A stretch of 64,000 nt of DNA from Pedobacter chitinilyticus (GTDB lineage Bacteria; Bacteroidota; Bacteroidia; Sphingobacteriales; Sphingobacteriaceae): NCBI RefSeq assembly GCF_003313385.1, contig NZ_QMHN01000003.1, forward strand, positions 124,001 to 188,000, written 5' to 3'. A program made the position numbers and the translations under genes. Shown here piece after piece: positions 16,987 to 26,450 of the stretch (positions are counted from its first letter, which is position 1; each line of letters opens with the position of its first letter). The notes under the pieces were generated by a model that was not told where the DNA came from, made no database searches, and saw nothing but the letters and a program-made list of their open reading frames with translations.

Positions 16987-17973
16987 CTATTTAGCAACGT
17001 ACATTACTTCTTTTACCGCTTTAACTACTTTCTCAGCATTTGGTAAGCTGGCAGCAATTAAAGTTGGTGCATATGGAAGTGGAACGTCAGCACAAGTAAC
17101 ACGAATTACTGGCGCATCTAAGTAATCAAATGCATTTTTTTGTACGTTGAAAGCAATTTCAGAAGAGATTGAAGCCAATGGCCAAGCTTCTTCTACCACT
17201 ACTAAACGGTTAGTTTTCTTTACAGAGTTGATGATGGTTGCATAATCAATTGGACGTACAGTACGTAAGTCTATTACTTCTACATTGATGCCATCTTTTG
17301 TTAATTCTTCTACTGCTGGATTAACTACACGGGTTAACATTTTACCAAAAGTAACGATGGTTACATCAGTACCTTCTTTAACTACATTGGCTTTACCTAG
17401 CTCTAAGTAATACTCTTCTGCTGGCACATCGCCTTTATCGCCGTACATCACCTCAGATTCCATGAAAATTACTGGATCTGGATCTAAAATAGCTTGCTTT
17501 AACAAACCTTTAGCATCATAAGGAGTAGCTGGAATAACCACTTTTAAACCTGGACAGTTTGCGTACCAGTTCTCAAAGTTTTGCGAGTGCTGTGCTCCTA
17601 ATTGACCTGCATTACCAGTTGGGCCACGGAAAACGATTGGCACTGAAAACTGACCACCACTCATTGACAACATTTTTGCTGCCGAGTTAATGATTTGGTC
17701 AATCGCTACTAACGAGAAGTTGAAGGTCATGAACTCAACAATTGGTTTAAGGCCGTTCATTGCCGCTCCAATTCCAATACCTGCGAAACCTAGCTCGGCA
17801 ATTGGGGTATCGATAATGCGTTTGTCGCCAAACTCATCTAACATCCCTTGACTTACTTTATAGGCTCCATTATATTGCGCAACTTCCTCACCCATCATGA
17901 AAATGTTTTGGTCTTTGCGCATTTCTTCGCTCAATGCTTCGCGTAATGCTTCTCTGAATTGGATTTCTCTCAT
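16987..17973 (-). CDS. pdhB: Pyruvate dehydrogenase E1 component, beta subunit
   Basis: This is the beta subunit of the thiamine-diphosphate-dependent E1 of the pyruvate dehydrogenase complex, which converts pyruvate to acetyl-CoA in the cytoplasm. At 328 residues from the chosen start it has normal family length. Typical segments are REALREALSEEMRKD, FMMGEEVAQYNGAYKVS (ThDP contact Glu), PIAELGFAGIGIGAAM, GPTGNAGQLGAQHSQ and the C-terminal domain ending TCADVPLPYAP. The frame opens at a TTG at 18000, but the ATG at 17973 gives the usual MREIQFREAL N-terminus. The alpha subunit is not adjacent, so subunits are encoded at separate loci. Confidence 0.95.
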   Translation of the reverse strand: MREIQFREALREALSEEMRKDQNIFMMGEEVAQYNGAYKVSQGMLDEFGDKRIIDTPIAELGFAGIGIGAAMNGLKPIVEFMTFNFSLVAIDQIINSAAKMLSMSGGQFSVPIVFRGPTGNAGQLGAQHSQNFENWYANCPGLKVVIPATPYDAKGLLKQAILDPDPVIFMESEVMYGDKGDVPAEEYYLELGKANVVKEGTDVTIVTFGKMLTRVVNPAVEELTKDGINVEVIDLRTVRPIDYATIINSVKKTNRLVVVEEAWPLASISSEIAFNVQKNAFDYLDAPVIRVTCADVPLPYAPTLIAASLPNAEKVVKAVKEVMYVAK

Positions 17974-18128
17974 TGTTTTGCTGAAAATTAACGATGGCAA
18001 ATATAAATATTACTTTGTTGCAATGCAAAGGTTCAAAAAGCTCGTAATTGTAATATTGCAATTAGCTTGCAAGCCATAGAAAATGTTCTAAAATAAATGA
18101 TTTGCCAAATGAAAGTTTGAAATGCCCA

Positions 18129-18485
18129 TTAAGCTTCCCCTGAAATGTCTTCTCCAAAATGAATAATATTCCCGCTATTATCCAAAATAGAAAACTGTCT
18201 CATATCCCAAGGCTTGTCCTCTAATTGCCCATTGGGGTGGATAATATTTAGCGGCAAAAACGCTTCGTAAAGCTGGTCTACATTCGTGACGTTTACATAG
18301 CAACCTGTGTTTTTGGGCACCTGTTCGTCTGACGTTGGCCAAAGATGTATTTGGATTTCGTCTCTACTAAAAATGAGATAGCCATCCCAATTAGAATGAA
18401 AAGTGAAACCTAATTTTTGGGTGTAAAAGGCAATTGTTTCTTCTGCATTGAGCGAAGCAAGAATTGGCACAGCATGTTTTAGCAT
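18129..18485 (-). CDS. VOC-superfamily protein (bleomycin-resistance-like)
   Basis: This is a small 118-residue single-domain vicinal oxygen chelate protein. It starts HAVPILASLNAEETIAFYTQKLGF, the usual opening of bleomycin-binding and glyoxalase-like members. It ends FSILDNSGNIIHFGEDI, where the last Glu or His may be a ligand. There is no classic full metal triad, so a binding or sequestering role is as likely as catalysis. It lies 50 bases downstream of the GNAT gene on the same strand, and the pair may be cotranscribed. The ligand is unknown. Confidence 0.82.
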   Translation of the reverse strand: MLKHAVPILASLNAEETIAFYTQKLGFTFHSNWDGYLIFSRDEIQIHLWPTSDEQVPKNTGCYVNVTNVDQLYEAFLPLNIIHPNGQLEDKPWDMRQFSILDNSGNIIHFGEDISGEA

Positions 18486-18535
18486 GGTTATTTTGATAAG
18501 GTGAACAATTCAAATCAAGTAGCTGTTGGACAACA

Positions 18536-19093
18536 TTATCCAACGGACTTCTTTTTTACATAATACTCCGAATCTAATTCTTCATTTTCAAAGGTCATTT
18601 CTTTTTGCATCAATCGATCAAACTGATAGTGATTTCTCAAAAGCACTTTCCGCGAGTTATCGTTCCTTGGGTCTATTTTAGCTTCTATAAGTTCGAGATG
18701 AATGCTTTCAAAACCAAATTTTTCTACCGCGATAATCGCTTCGGGCACATAACCTTGTCCCCAGTAATCAGGATGCAACATGTAGCCTATTTCAGCTTTT
18801 AATTCTTGTGGATAGAAGTTGACATAGCCCATAATTCCATAAATTTCGTTAGGATCTTGAGCATTACAAATTGCCCAGTTGATGGATTTTCCTTCGTTAA
18901 TGCCGTTGGTAAGCATCGCTATTACACCCAATGCATCTTCCGTAGTTTTTGCTCTTGGTCGCGGAATGTAGCGCATGGCTTCTTCATTGCCCCGTATTTT
19001 CATTACATACAGCGCATCGGCTTCAACCACTTGTCGTAGCAGCAAGCGTTGAGTGCGCAAAACAGGAAATGGATTAAAATTGAGGTTTAGCAT
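18536..19093 (-). CDS. GNAT N-acetyltransferase, RimJ/RimL-like
   Basis: This 185-residue acetyltransferase is of the RimJ/RimL type. FPVLRTQRLLLRQVVEADA is the characteristic N-terminus. IGYMLHPDYWGQGYVPEAI is the acetyl-CoA pyrophosphate-binding loop (Q/R-x-x-G variant). EAKIDPRNDNSRKVLLRN is the conserved Asn/Ser region near the C-terminus. RimJ-like proteins acetylate ribosomal-protein N-termini or small molecules; the acceptor cannot be assigned here. It is encoded between the AddB-like gene and a VOC protein, all on the minus strand. Confidence 0.9.
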   Translation of the reverse strand: MLNLNFNPFPVLRTQRLLLRQVVEADALYVMKIRGNEEAMRYIPRPRAKTTEDALGVIAMLTNGINEGKSINWAICNAQDPNEIYGIMGYVNFYPQELKAEIGYMLHPDYWGQGYVPEAIIAVEKFGFESIHLELIEAKIDPRNDNSRKVLLRNHYQFDRLMQKEMTFENEELDSEYYVKKKSVG

Positions 19094-19158
19094 TTACTAA
19101 TTTACAATTTTAGATTGACGAGTTACGAATACCACTTGCAATGAACAATCAGACATAA

Positions 19159-21996
19159 TTAAGCTCCAAACAAAGTTTTATAAATAGAATAACTGTAATT
19201 ATCAGGCACGGCACTCGCCCTAAACGGCACATTTAAATCAAAAATCTCTGCCACTTTTTGCTGCAACTGTGCTAAAAATAATGGTTTAACTTCCTCTAAA
19301 TAGGCATCAGATAGCGTAGACTTTCTGGATCTAAAGTAGACATTTCCATCGGCCATAGTTTTTACCACGAACAAACTAGGTTCAACGCCCTGCCTACCCG
19401 ACTGCCTTTCGTAAGCATAGGTATAAATCAATGTTTGAATTAACGCTTTGTTGATGCTTTTACCATCCGTATCAAATAGCTTTTCTATCTCTGAAAAAGT
19501 AAGCTTATCGCTTCCCGTTTTATAGTCGATGATGCGCGTTACGCCATTGCGTTCGTCAACCCTATCAATAAAGCCAAACAGTTTTACCTGCTGCATTTTC
19601 CCATTGAGCTCAAACGCTAATTCGGTGCTTATTTTTTCTTCTAAGCTAAGAATGGTAAAAGGGGCATCGGCTTCATCTCTATTTAAAATGATATTTGCAT
19701 AAGCCTCTACAATTGCCAAAATCACTTTTTGCATACCAGAATACTCCAAAGTACTCTCTTCTTTGTTGGTCATTACAAAATTGAAGGCTTTGGTTACCAT
19801 TTGCTTCAATGCCTTCCTCTTCACCAAAATCACGTCTGCAGTAACTTCCTTGCCAATTTCTCCGATATAGAAATACTCCATCACTTTGTGTAATATGGAA
19901 CCTATCTGATTGGCTTCTATGACCGCCGTCACTTCCTCTGGCTCTTTAATTTCAGCAATGTATCGGAAGAAAAAATCAATAGGGTTAGCGATATACATGG
20001 TTAAGGCTGATGGTGATAAAATCTTCTCCCCTTTGAGATATCGCTGTAAAGCGGCCTGTATCACAGGATCATTTTTATCAATAACGATTTCCTCTTTAGG
20101 CTCGGTACTCACTGGTAAATTTAAGGACTGATAATTGAAACTGAAATTACTTTCGTACTCCAATTGTTTCAGAATTCTACTGACTTCACCGCTATTTCGC
20201 TCGTCCGTTAAACTATTATAGACAAAATTGATACTCTTAGCTCTTTGCAATAGACGGTAGACCATGTAAGAAGAAATGGCATCTAAATTTTCCAGCACAG
20301 GCAAGCCATAAGCCCTACGAATACTATCGGGAATAAAGCTGTTTCCAATGGACGTTTTAGGGATAATCCCCTCGTTAAAACCCAGAAACACGAGTTTATC
20401 AAAATTAAGGTTACGGCTTTCCAGCAAACCCATCAACTGCACACCTTTTAAGGGATCTCCACTTAGGGGCACCGATACGCCAAGCAAAGATTTCTGTATA
20501 AGCTGTACCACAAAACGGAACTCTTCTCCTGCGACAAAGTTTCTTAAAGTATCATTCAATCGAGTGAGCTCCTCAATGGTTTTCACCATCAAATCAGCAT
20601 CAATCTTTTTCAACGACTGTTGTGTAGACAGACGTGCCAACATGTATTTCATCACACTTAGTAGTTCTTCAACCAAGCGAGAGGGGTCTTCTATTTTTTG
20701 ATAAAATCTTTCGAAAATACCACCTTGTTTAATCAAGCGGTGCAAATCAATGTTCACCACATTATCACGCAACAACGCTTCTTGCACATTGGCTTTTAAT
20801 TTTGTACTTAAACCCGTCAGCGGATGAGTGACAAAGGCTTCCAGGGTTTGGTGGTCAACCTTGTTTGTTTCCTTTAATTCTAATTGGGTGGTCAACCATA
20901 AATCGGCCAGGCCAAAAACGGTAGAGCCCGCCAAGGCAAAACCCATGGTAACGTTAAGATCTATACCATCGTTAATGGTTTGCAGCGCAGGCATCAGTAA
21001 TTGCTCATCAGCTAAAATAACAGCCGTGGTACCGAGTTCTTGATTCCCATCTTCATCCCCAATAATTTGATTGAGAATTTTTGCCTGTGCGCTTTGCCCT
21101 TGAACTTTGTAGACATTCACCGCATGCTTTTCGGAAGCAAAACCGTTATCATCATCTTCAAAGACATTTGTTAGGCCTAGTTGCTTAAAGTTCTTTCGCA
21201 AAAACAACCCCGCTTCTTGAAGTTCGTCTTCTAGGTAATAAGTGTCTACATCAAAGTAAAACAAAGCCTTATCTGCTTCCTTCAAGTGCGTAAATACTTT
21301 TGCTTCGGCCCTAGTCAGCGCATTAAAGCCTACAAATATGATTTTCCCTCGATTAAAAGAGTTGATAAAATCTGAGGTCGTCAAATCTGTATTGGCCAAA
21401 TGACGATAAACTTGGCCATTGGTGATGTAGTTTTGTGCTTTTAACTCTTCGTGAAACAATTGATATAAACGCGGCATGCGTCGCCACATTTTGATAAAAA
21501 GTTCTTGCTGTTTTTTATGCTTTCCTTCACTATAAGATTGCCAAAACTGCGCTAAAAAATCATATTGTTCTTTACTGAGGTAATCGAATTCCAGATTGAT
21601 TTGCGCTACATCTTCCATTTCCTGATAGAGTTTGTTGGCATCTACCAAGTCATTATCTATCTGGGCAAAATCGCTGAGCATAATTTTGGCCAAAGGAAAA
21701 AACTGACTGCTCTTCATCGGCGCAAGTCCTTCTTCCTCCAACAACTTATTGTATACTTTGAGCAAGGTAAAAAACTGTAAATAGAAATCTGCAGGCTTTT
21801 CCTTTACACTTCCAGCAAAAAATTCTTGGATGGTATATATTGCGGGGCTAAAAAATGGTTTTTGGATAATATCGGCCAAGTATTTACGCAAATAGGTTGC
21901 TGGCCTATTGTTATTGAAAACAATAGCGCAATACTGTAAATCATCACCAAATTTGGCAACTAAATCTTCTGCAACTTCTTTTAAAAATGGTGTCAT
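19159..21996 (-). CDS. AddB-like PD-(D/E)XK nuclease/helicase-fold subunit
   Basis: This 945-residue protein is probably the AddB-type partner in a RecBCD/AddAB-like double-strand-break repair nuclease. The N-terminal two thirds resemble an inactivated UvrD-like helicase (LVFLGFNEGIIPKT, the typical AddB GL-EG segment), with no Walker A. The C-terminus has the nuclease core TRIIDYKTGSDKL (PD-(D/E)XK, near residue 830), preceded by GSILHKVMEYFY. No obvious four-Cys iron-sulfur cluster was seen. Its start codon follows directly on the stop of the membrane-protein gene, and the AddA-like helicase is upstream in the same operon. Confidence 0.88.
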   Translation of the reverse strand: MTPFLKEVAEDLVAKFGDDLQYCAIVFNNNRPATYLRKYLADIIQKPFFSPAIYTIQEFFAGSVKEKPADFYLQFFTLLKVYNKLLEEEGLAPMKSSQFFPLAKIMLSDFAQIDNDLVDANKLYQEMEDVAQINLEFDYLSKEQYDFLAQFWQSYSEGKHKKQQELFIKMWRRMPRLYQLFHEELKAQNYITNGQVYRHLANTDLTTSDFINSFNRGKIIFVGFNALTRAEAKVFTHLKEADKALFYFDVDTYYLEDELQEAGLFLRKNFKQLGLTNVFEDDDNGFASEKHAVNVYKVQGQSAQAKILNQIIGDEDGNQELGTTAVILADEQLLMPALQTINDGIDLNVTMGFALAGSTVFGLADLWLTTQLELKETNKVDHQTLEAFVTHPLTGLSTKLKANVQEALLRDNVVNIDLHRLIKQGGIFERFYQKIEDPSRLVEELLSVMKYMLARLSTQQSLKKIDADLMVKTIEELTRLNDTLRNFVAGEEFRFVVQLIQKSLLGVSVPLSGDPLKGVQLMGLLESRNLNFDKLVFLGFNEGIIPKTSIGNSFIPDSIRRAYGLPVLENLDAISSYMVYRLLQRAKSINFVYNSLTDERNSGEVSRILKQLEYESNFSFNYQSLNLPVSTEPKEEIVIDKNDPVIQAALQRYLKGEKILSPSALTMYIANPIDFFFRYIAEIKEPEEVTAVIEANQIGSILHKVMEYFYIGEIGKEVTADVILVKRKALKQMVTKAFNFVMTNKEESTLEYSGMQKVILAIVEAYANIILNRDEADAPFTILSLEEKISTELAFELNGKMQQVKLFGFIDRVDERNGVTRIIDYKTGSDKLTFSEIEKLFDTDGKSINKALIQTLIYTYAYERQSGRQGVEPSLFVVKTMADGNVYFRSRKSTLSDAYLEEVKPLFLAQLQQKVAEIFDLNVPFRASAVPDNYSYSIYKTLFGA

Positions 21997-22617
21997 TTAA
22001 TTACCGATCAATTGATTGTTTATGTTAACTGGATAATTTACCAAATTGGTTGATAAGTAACTTGCTATTTTCTCTGCATAGACATGATCAATTTTAATAT
22101 TGGAGGCAAGCCATATTTTTCCTTTCAGGCCGTGAACGACTATTCGGTCGTGATAGATATCAATAGCATTTATTTCTTCCATCTCAATTGTTTCTGGCAC
22201 TCCGTACAAGCTCATCCTGTTGGATTTTACCTTTAAAAAGCCTCCAGGCATGTTAAAAAGGGCACTAAAAAATAAAAGCAGAATAATAAATAGGCAAACA
22301 CAAGACCAAAAAACAGTGGTATAATCAGCGTAATAGGCGATGACTAAACCCACCAACAATGCGCCACTAAAAAAGAAGGATTGAAATTGAGAATGATCAT
22401 CATTATAGACAGGAAACACTACATATTCTAACTTTCCTCGACGATAGTTATAACTTGTTAAAAGTGAATAGGCCAATCCTACTAGCATAGCTATTACAAG
22501 AAAAATTGTTGAGGCTAGCTCATGAACCTTACTCAATAAAATGTAAAATAAAATCCAAACCACAAACCAAAAGACTTGCGGATATTTATTAACCAATAGC
22601 TTGACTCTATCTATCAT
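21997..22617 (-). CDS. Uncharacterised membrane protein embedded in the addAB operon
   Basis: This 206-residue protein is not recognised. It has about four hydrophobic segments in the first 130 residues (VFWFVVWILFYILL, STIFLVIAMLVGLAYSLL, FFFSGALLVGLVIAYYA, VFWSCVCLFIILLLFFSAL). A soluble C-terminal 75 residues follow, with a strand-rich pattern resembling a small PH-like domain (NRMSLYGVPETIEMEEINAI). Its start overlaps the AddA-like stop by one base and its own stop abuts the AddB-like start, so translation of all three is coupled. A link to the repair enzyme is implied by position only. Confidence 0.75.
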   Translation of the reverse strand: MIDRVKLLVNKYPQVFWFVVWILFYILLSKVHELASTIFLVIAMLVGLAYSLLTSYNYRRGKLEYVVFPVYNDDHSQFQSFFFSGALLVGLVIAYYADYTTVFWSCVCLFIILLLFFSALFNMPGGFLKVKSNRMSLYGVPETIEMEEINAIDIYHDRIVVHGLKGKIWLASNIKIDHVYAEKIASYLSTNLVNYPVNINNQLIGN

Positions 22618-25600
22618 TATACGAGTTTCAATTCTTTAGTCACCGCATAAAACAGATATGTTTTCACCTTTTGAAAACCCATTTGCAATAACAGTTCTTT
22701 ATAATTCAATATCTGCTCAATATGTCGATCGCTTTGCTCCAAAGTAAACTTATAGTCTAAAATAGTGACTCCTTCGCCATCAATTAAAATACGATCTGGT
22801 CGATGTAACTTACCATCGGCATCAATAATGTTTTTCTCAATGATACTTTCGGTTGACTTGTCGAAAATAGCCTTTAACTCGGGGTGATTTAAAACGTCCA
22901 TCACTTCTTCATGCAGTGTTTTCACTTCCAGTTCTGCAATCACTCCGCTTAACAATAACTCATCAAGGTAACTTTTTACTTCTTTTTGGTTAGCGGCATT
23001 GGCCAATACTTCGTGCTTGATAGAACCTAAACGACCTGATTGTTCTATGTTGAGCACATGCTGTAAATGTTTATCCTGTGAAGGCACATACAAAGCCGAC
23101 AGTCGATTGGTTGTGGGATATTCCTCCAATTCAAAGCCATTGCTTTCGCTTATTTCAGGTTTTTCCAGCACATGGTCGATAATTTCATACCGATCGGTGG
23201 CGTCAAAACCTTCTTCATCAACCGAACTCAATTGTCCTACCACTTGCGCCAACGCGTCGCCCACGGAACTGATATTAGAAGCATCCTTTTTCTCCATCAC
23301 CGATAGGTATAGGTAATCTTTGGAACGAGTGGTAGCCACGTAAAGCATATTTAAGGCATCCAAATTACTATCCAACAATTCCTTGTAATAGGCTTTGGCC
23401 ACCGTTGAATTGCTAAGCTCCTCCGCAAATTTCAAAGGAATACCGCCCAACTCCTTGTAAATGGTATCTTCGGCCGACACCCAAAAAATAGAGTTGGCTT
23501 TTGTTTTAAGCTCCCAATTACAAAAAGGCACAAAAACAGCTCTAAATGCCAATCCTTTGGATTTATGGATGGTCACAATTTGTACGGCATTGGCCTCATC
23601 TGGAGAAGGCAAGGATTGTCGCACCCCATCTTCATCCCACCAAGTGAGGAAGTTAACGATGCCTTTCTCGCCCAAACGTGTAGCATTGGCCACTAAATCT
23701 CTAAATGCCAACAAATAAGGAATATGCTGTTTTAATGTAGACAGTCCATATGCTTCGATAAGGTTTTCTACAAGTTCAATCAAAGGCAGCTGCATCCAAG
23801 TCTGCCAATTTTCGCAAAGCGATTTTGGAAGTAGCGAAGACAGACTACTTAATGATTTACCTGTTAATGCCAAATACGCTGCTGGTTCAATAACTTTTTG
23901 ATGCAAACGATGGTAAAGCGAAATGCTATTGGCCTTATATAATGCCGTTTGCGAGTCGATACCCACCAACACTTTTAGCGTATTCACTATGAGTTGTACT
24001 GCACTATTGTTGGCCACCATCAATGCTTCGCCAGATAGCACAGGAATATTGTGTTCCATTAAGCGAGTTACACAAAGCATTGCCTCCATGTTAGAACGCA
24101 CCAAAATGGCCATATCTTTTTCCTGATAGGCTTTCTCAGTTTTAAGGAATTTAATTTCTTCGATGACGTCTTGTAAAGCTATTTCGCGATAAACCGTTTC
24201 TGAAAACCTTTCTATTTCCTCACCTGCGTCATCCTTCCCAAAACGTTTTACTTTAATGGTACCGCCAGCTTTAGTAAACGGCGACAGGTTTTGTTTGGCC
24301 TTAGCATATACCGAAGTGACAATATCGCTATAGCCATTTTCGTCCCACCATTGCAGCAAGTCATCAGATTTTTCAGTGACGTTTTCGTTCAGCTTATTTT
24401 GCACTACCAGCGGCAACGTTTGATACAAATAATTGTTAAAGCTGATGATATTTTCGGTACTGCGATAATTCTCTTCCAAATGGTCATCGAGTACATTTGC
24501 GGCACCTATTTCATTTTTTGCCTGTTGATGGAGGATGTTCCAATCGCCATTACGCCAGCGATAGATAGACTGTTTAGTATCCCCCACAATCAGATTATCG
24601 ATATGTTTTTGACTTGGGGAAGCAATAGCGTTTGATAGAATAGACCTAAAACTTTTCCATTGGTTCACCGAAGTATCTTGAAATTCATCAAACAAGAAGT
24701 TCCTGTACTTACTGCCTACTTTTTCCCAAATGAAGGAAGGATTTTCACCCGCATCATCGGTAATTCCAGTAATCAACTTTTGCGCATCACTGATTAAAAG
24801 GTTATCATTCTCGTTTCGATAATTGCTGAGCAGTACTGCCACTTCTTGCATCAAACGCAGATAGTAAAGGTTTTTATTAAAAGCAATAGACAGACTATAA
24901 GTCGCCAAGTTAGCATCATAATATGCTTTAATAGCGGTCATTTGCTCATTTAGTTCTTGATAGAATTGTGGTAAGTCCACCCCTTTTTGGAACCATTCGT
25001 CGGGTTCATCTATCAATTTAAAAACAGCATCTAGTTTAGAAAAATCTCCTCGAGCAATATTGAGAATTTTCAGCAAGCCGTTACGAGATTTCCCTTTCAA
25101 CTGGTCGGCACTTACGCCGTGGTTTTCCAAGAGCTGCCAGGCGGTGGTCCCTAGTTCCTTTAATCTGTCTTGAAAACTTTGGATTTGGCTTTTGGTAACG
25201 CTGATATATTTTTTAAAGAGCTCATCCAAATTATCTAAGCCCAAGGAATTCACCGCAATTTCAAAAACTTCGTAGCTGTCCTTAAACACTTCGCTAATGA
25301 GGTTCATCAACTCGGCTTTGTAATTCCAACTCTTATTGTCGCCAATGCGTTCAAGAGCTAGGTCAATAATCCATTGAAGTAGTTGCTGGTTATGATTCAG
25401 ACTTTCATCTAACTTTTCTACCAACTCATTCTTCACCTTGTCGTAGTTCATTTCCAAGGTATAATCGGCATTGAGTCCCAACTCAAAAGCAAAACCACGG
25501 ATTACTTTTTGTACAAATCCATCAATAGTACTTACCGCAAAGCGACTATAATCGTGCAAAATTCTGCGATAAACTTTATCTGCTTTTAGCTTTAATGTTT

Positions 25601-25865
25601 CTAGGTTCAAATCAGGATGTGCCGCCAATACAATGGTCCTGTAATCCTCTATTTTTTTGGAAGTATTGCCATCGGCGAAACCTTTGAGCACTTCCAAAAT
25701 ACGGGTTTTCATTTCTTCGGTAGCCTTATTGGTAAAGGTAACCGCTAGTATTTCCCGATATTTATGCTCGCCACTAAAAAGCAAGGTAAGATAATGTGCT
25801 GCCAGGCTAAAAGTTTTGCCCGAGCCCGCCGATGCCTGAAGTATTTTGAGTGGTTTGACTCCCAT
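22617..25865 (-). CDS. AddA/RecB-like UvrD-family helicase-nuclease
   Basis: This 1082-residue ATP-dependent helicase has a C-terminal nuclease domain and is the motor of the double-strand-break end-processing complex. Walker A is ASAGSGKTFS at residues 11-20. Other helicase motifs are AVTFTNKATEEMKTRI, FLFDEFQDTSVNQW (motif II), VGDTKQSIYRWRNGD, ENYRSTENI, VTIHKSKGLAFRAVF and LYVATTRSKDYLYL. The C-terminus carries LDYKFTLEQSD, a PD-(D/E)XK-like site. Length and order fit AddA/RecB. It is the first gene of a coupled three-gene group, following queD by 38 bases. Confidence 0.93.
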   Translation of the reverse strand: MGVKPLKILQASAGSGKTFSLAAHYLTLLFSGEHKYREILAVTFTNKATEEMKTRILEVLKGFADGNTSKKIEDYRTIVLAAHPDLNLETLKLKADKVYRRILHDYSRFAVSTIDGFVQKVIRGFAFELGLNADYTLEMNYDKVKNELVEKLDESLNHNQQLLQWIIDLALERIGDNKSWNYKAELMNLISEVFKDSYEVFEIAVNSLGLDNLDELFKKYISVTKSQIQSFQDRLKELGTTAWQLLENHGVSADQLKGKSRNGLLKILNIARGDFSKLDAVFKLIDEPDEWFQKGVDLPQFYQELNEQMTAIKAYYDANLATYSLSIAFNKNLYYLRLMQEVAVLLSNYRNENDNLLISDAQKLITGITDDAGENPSFIWEKVGSKYRNFLFDEFQDTSVNQWKSFRSILSNAIASPSQKHIDNLIVGDTKQSIYRWRNGDWNILHQQAKNEIGAANVLDDHLEENYRSTENIISFNNYLYQTLPLVVQNKLNENVTEKSDDLLQWWDENGYSDIVTSVYAKAKQNLSPFTKAGGTIKVKRFGKDDAGEEIERFSETVYREIALQDVIEEIKFLKTEKAYQEKDMAILVRSNMEAMLCVTRLMEHNIPVLSGEALMVANNSAVQLIVNTLKVLVGIDSQTALYKANSISLYHRLHQKVIEPAAYLALTGKSLSSLSSLLPKSLCENWQTWMQLPLIELVENLIEAYGLSTLKQHIPYLLAFRDLVANATRLGEKGIVNFLTWWDEDGVRQSLPSPDEANAVQIVTIHKSKGLAFRAVFVPFCNWELKTKANSIFWVSAEDTIYKELGGIPLKFAEELSNSTVAKAYYKELLDSNLDALNMLYVATTRSKDYLYLSVMEKKDASNISSVGDALAQVVGQLSSVDEEGFDATDRYEIIDHVLEKPEISESNGFELEEYPTTNRLSALYVPSQDKHLQHVLNIEQSGRLGSIKHEVLANAANQKEVKSYLDELLLSGVIAELEVKTLHEEVMDVLNHPELKAIFDKSTESIIEKNIIDADGKLHRPDRILIDGEGVTILDYKFTLEQSDRHIEQILNYKELLLQMGFQKVKTYLFYAVTKELKLV

Positions 25866-25903
25866 GAAGTGAAGTTAACCAAACTCAGCTAATCACTCAA
25901 CTT

Positions 25904-26374
25904 TTATTGAAAAGACTTCGGTTGGTCTTCTCTTCTCCACTCGGCCCAAGAGGTTGGGGTTTCATACAATCGTACTGCTTGCAAGGTAAAACCGTCGCTT
26001 TCCAAAATTGGCAGGAGTGTAAATTTGATACTAAGCAGCATATTTTCACAGGTGGGCTGAAAGGAAACAAAATGCACTTTCTCCGAAATGGCGTAACAGC
26101 TGGCACGCAAAGACGCTGGGACTGCTTCGTTCAATACCAAAGCATGGTCGTATTTATCAATCACATGTTCGGCGACTACCTTTTTAAGTTGGCCAAAATC
26201 GATCAGCATGCCGCACTTTACATTTTGCGGGTCTTGGTTGGCATAACCAGATACGGTAACCTGTAAACGATAGGTATGCCCATGAATATTCTTACAGGGG
26301 CCATCATAATTGAAAAGGGCATGCGCCATATCAAAAGTAAATTCCTTTGTAACTCTGATCATCTGATTTTGCAT
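25904..26374 (-). CDS. queD: 6-carboxytetrahydropterin synthase family (QueD/PTPS)
   Basis: This 156-residue protein is of the 6-pyruvoyl-tetrahydropterin synthase fold. QueD converts dihydroneopterin triphosphate to 6-carboxy-tetrahydropterin on the way to queuosine and 7-deazapurines. Zinc ligands are visible as the His in DMAHALFNYDG and the two His in NIHGHTYRL. The catalytic Cys lies in GPCKNIHGH, and KYDHALVLNE gives the conserved Asp-His. An alternative start (MIRVTKEF) four codons in is equally good by family comparison. Other queuosine genes are not in the window, so a related pterin role remains possible. Confidence 0.9.
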   Translation of the reverse strand: MQNQMIRVTKEFTFDMAHALFNYDGPCKNIHGHTYRLQVTVSGYANQDPQNVKCGMLIDFGQLKKVVAEHVIDKYDHALVLNEAVPASLRASCYAISEKVHFVSFQPTCENMLLSIKFTLLPILESDGFTLQAVRLYETPTSWAEWRREDQPKSFQ

Positions 26375-26450
26375 GCCGCCAAGTTACTGAAAGGGCACTC
26401 AGGGAAAAATGAGCATCATCAGATATAAAAGTTATTTAGCGCAAAGCGAA

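Noticed and set aside
19159..25865. Phage-defence system built around the AddAB-like genes
   Set aside because: The helicase and nuclease motifs fit ordinary recombination repair; the middle membrane protein alone is not enough to claim defence.
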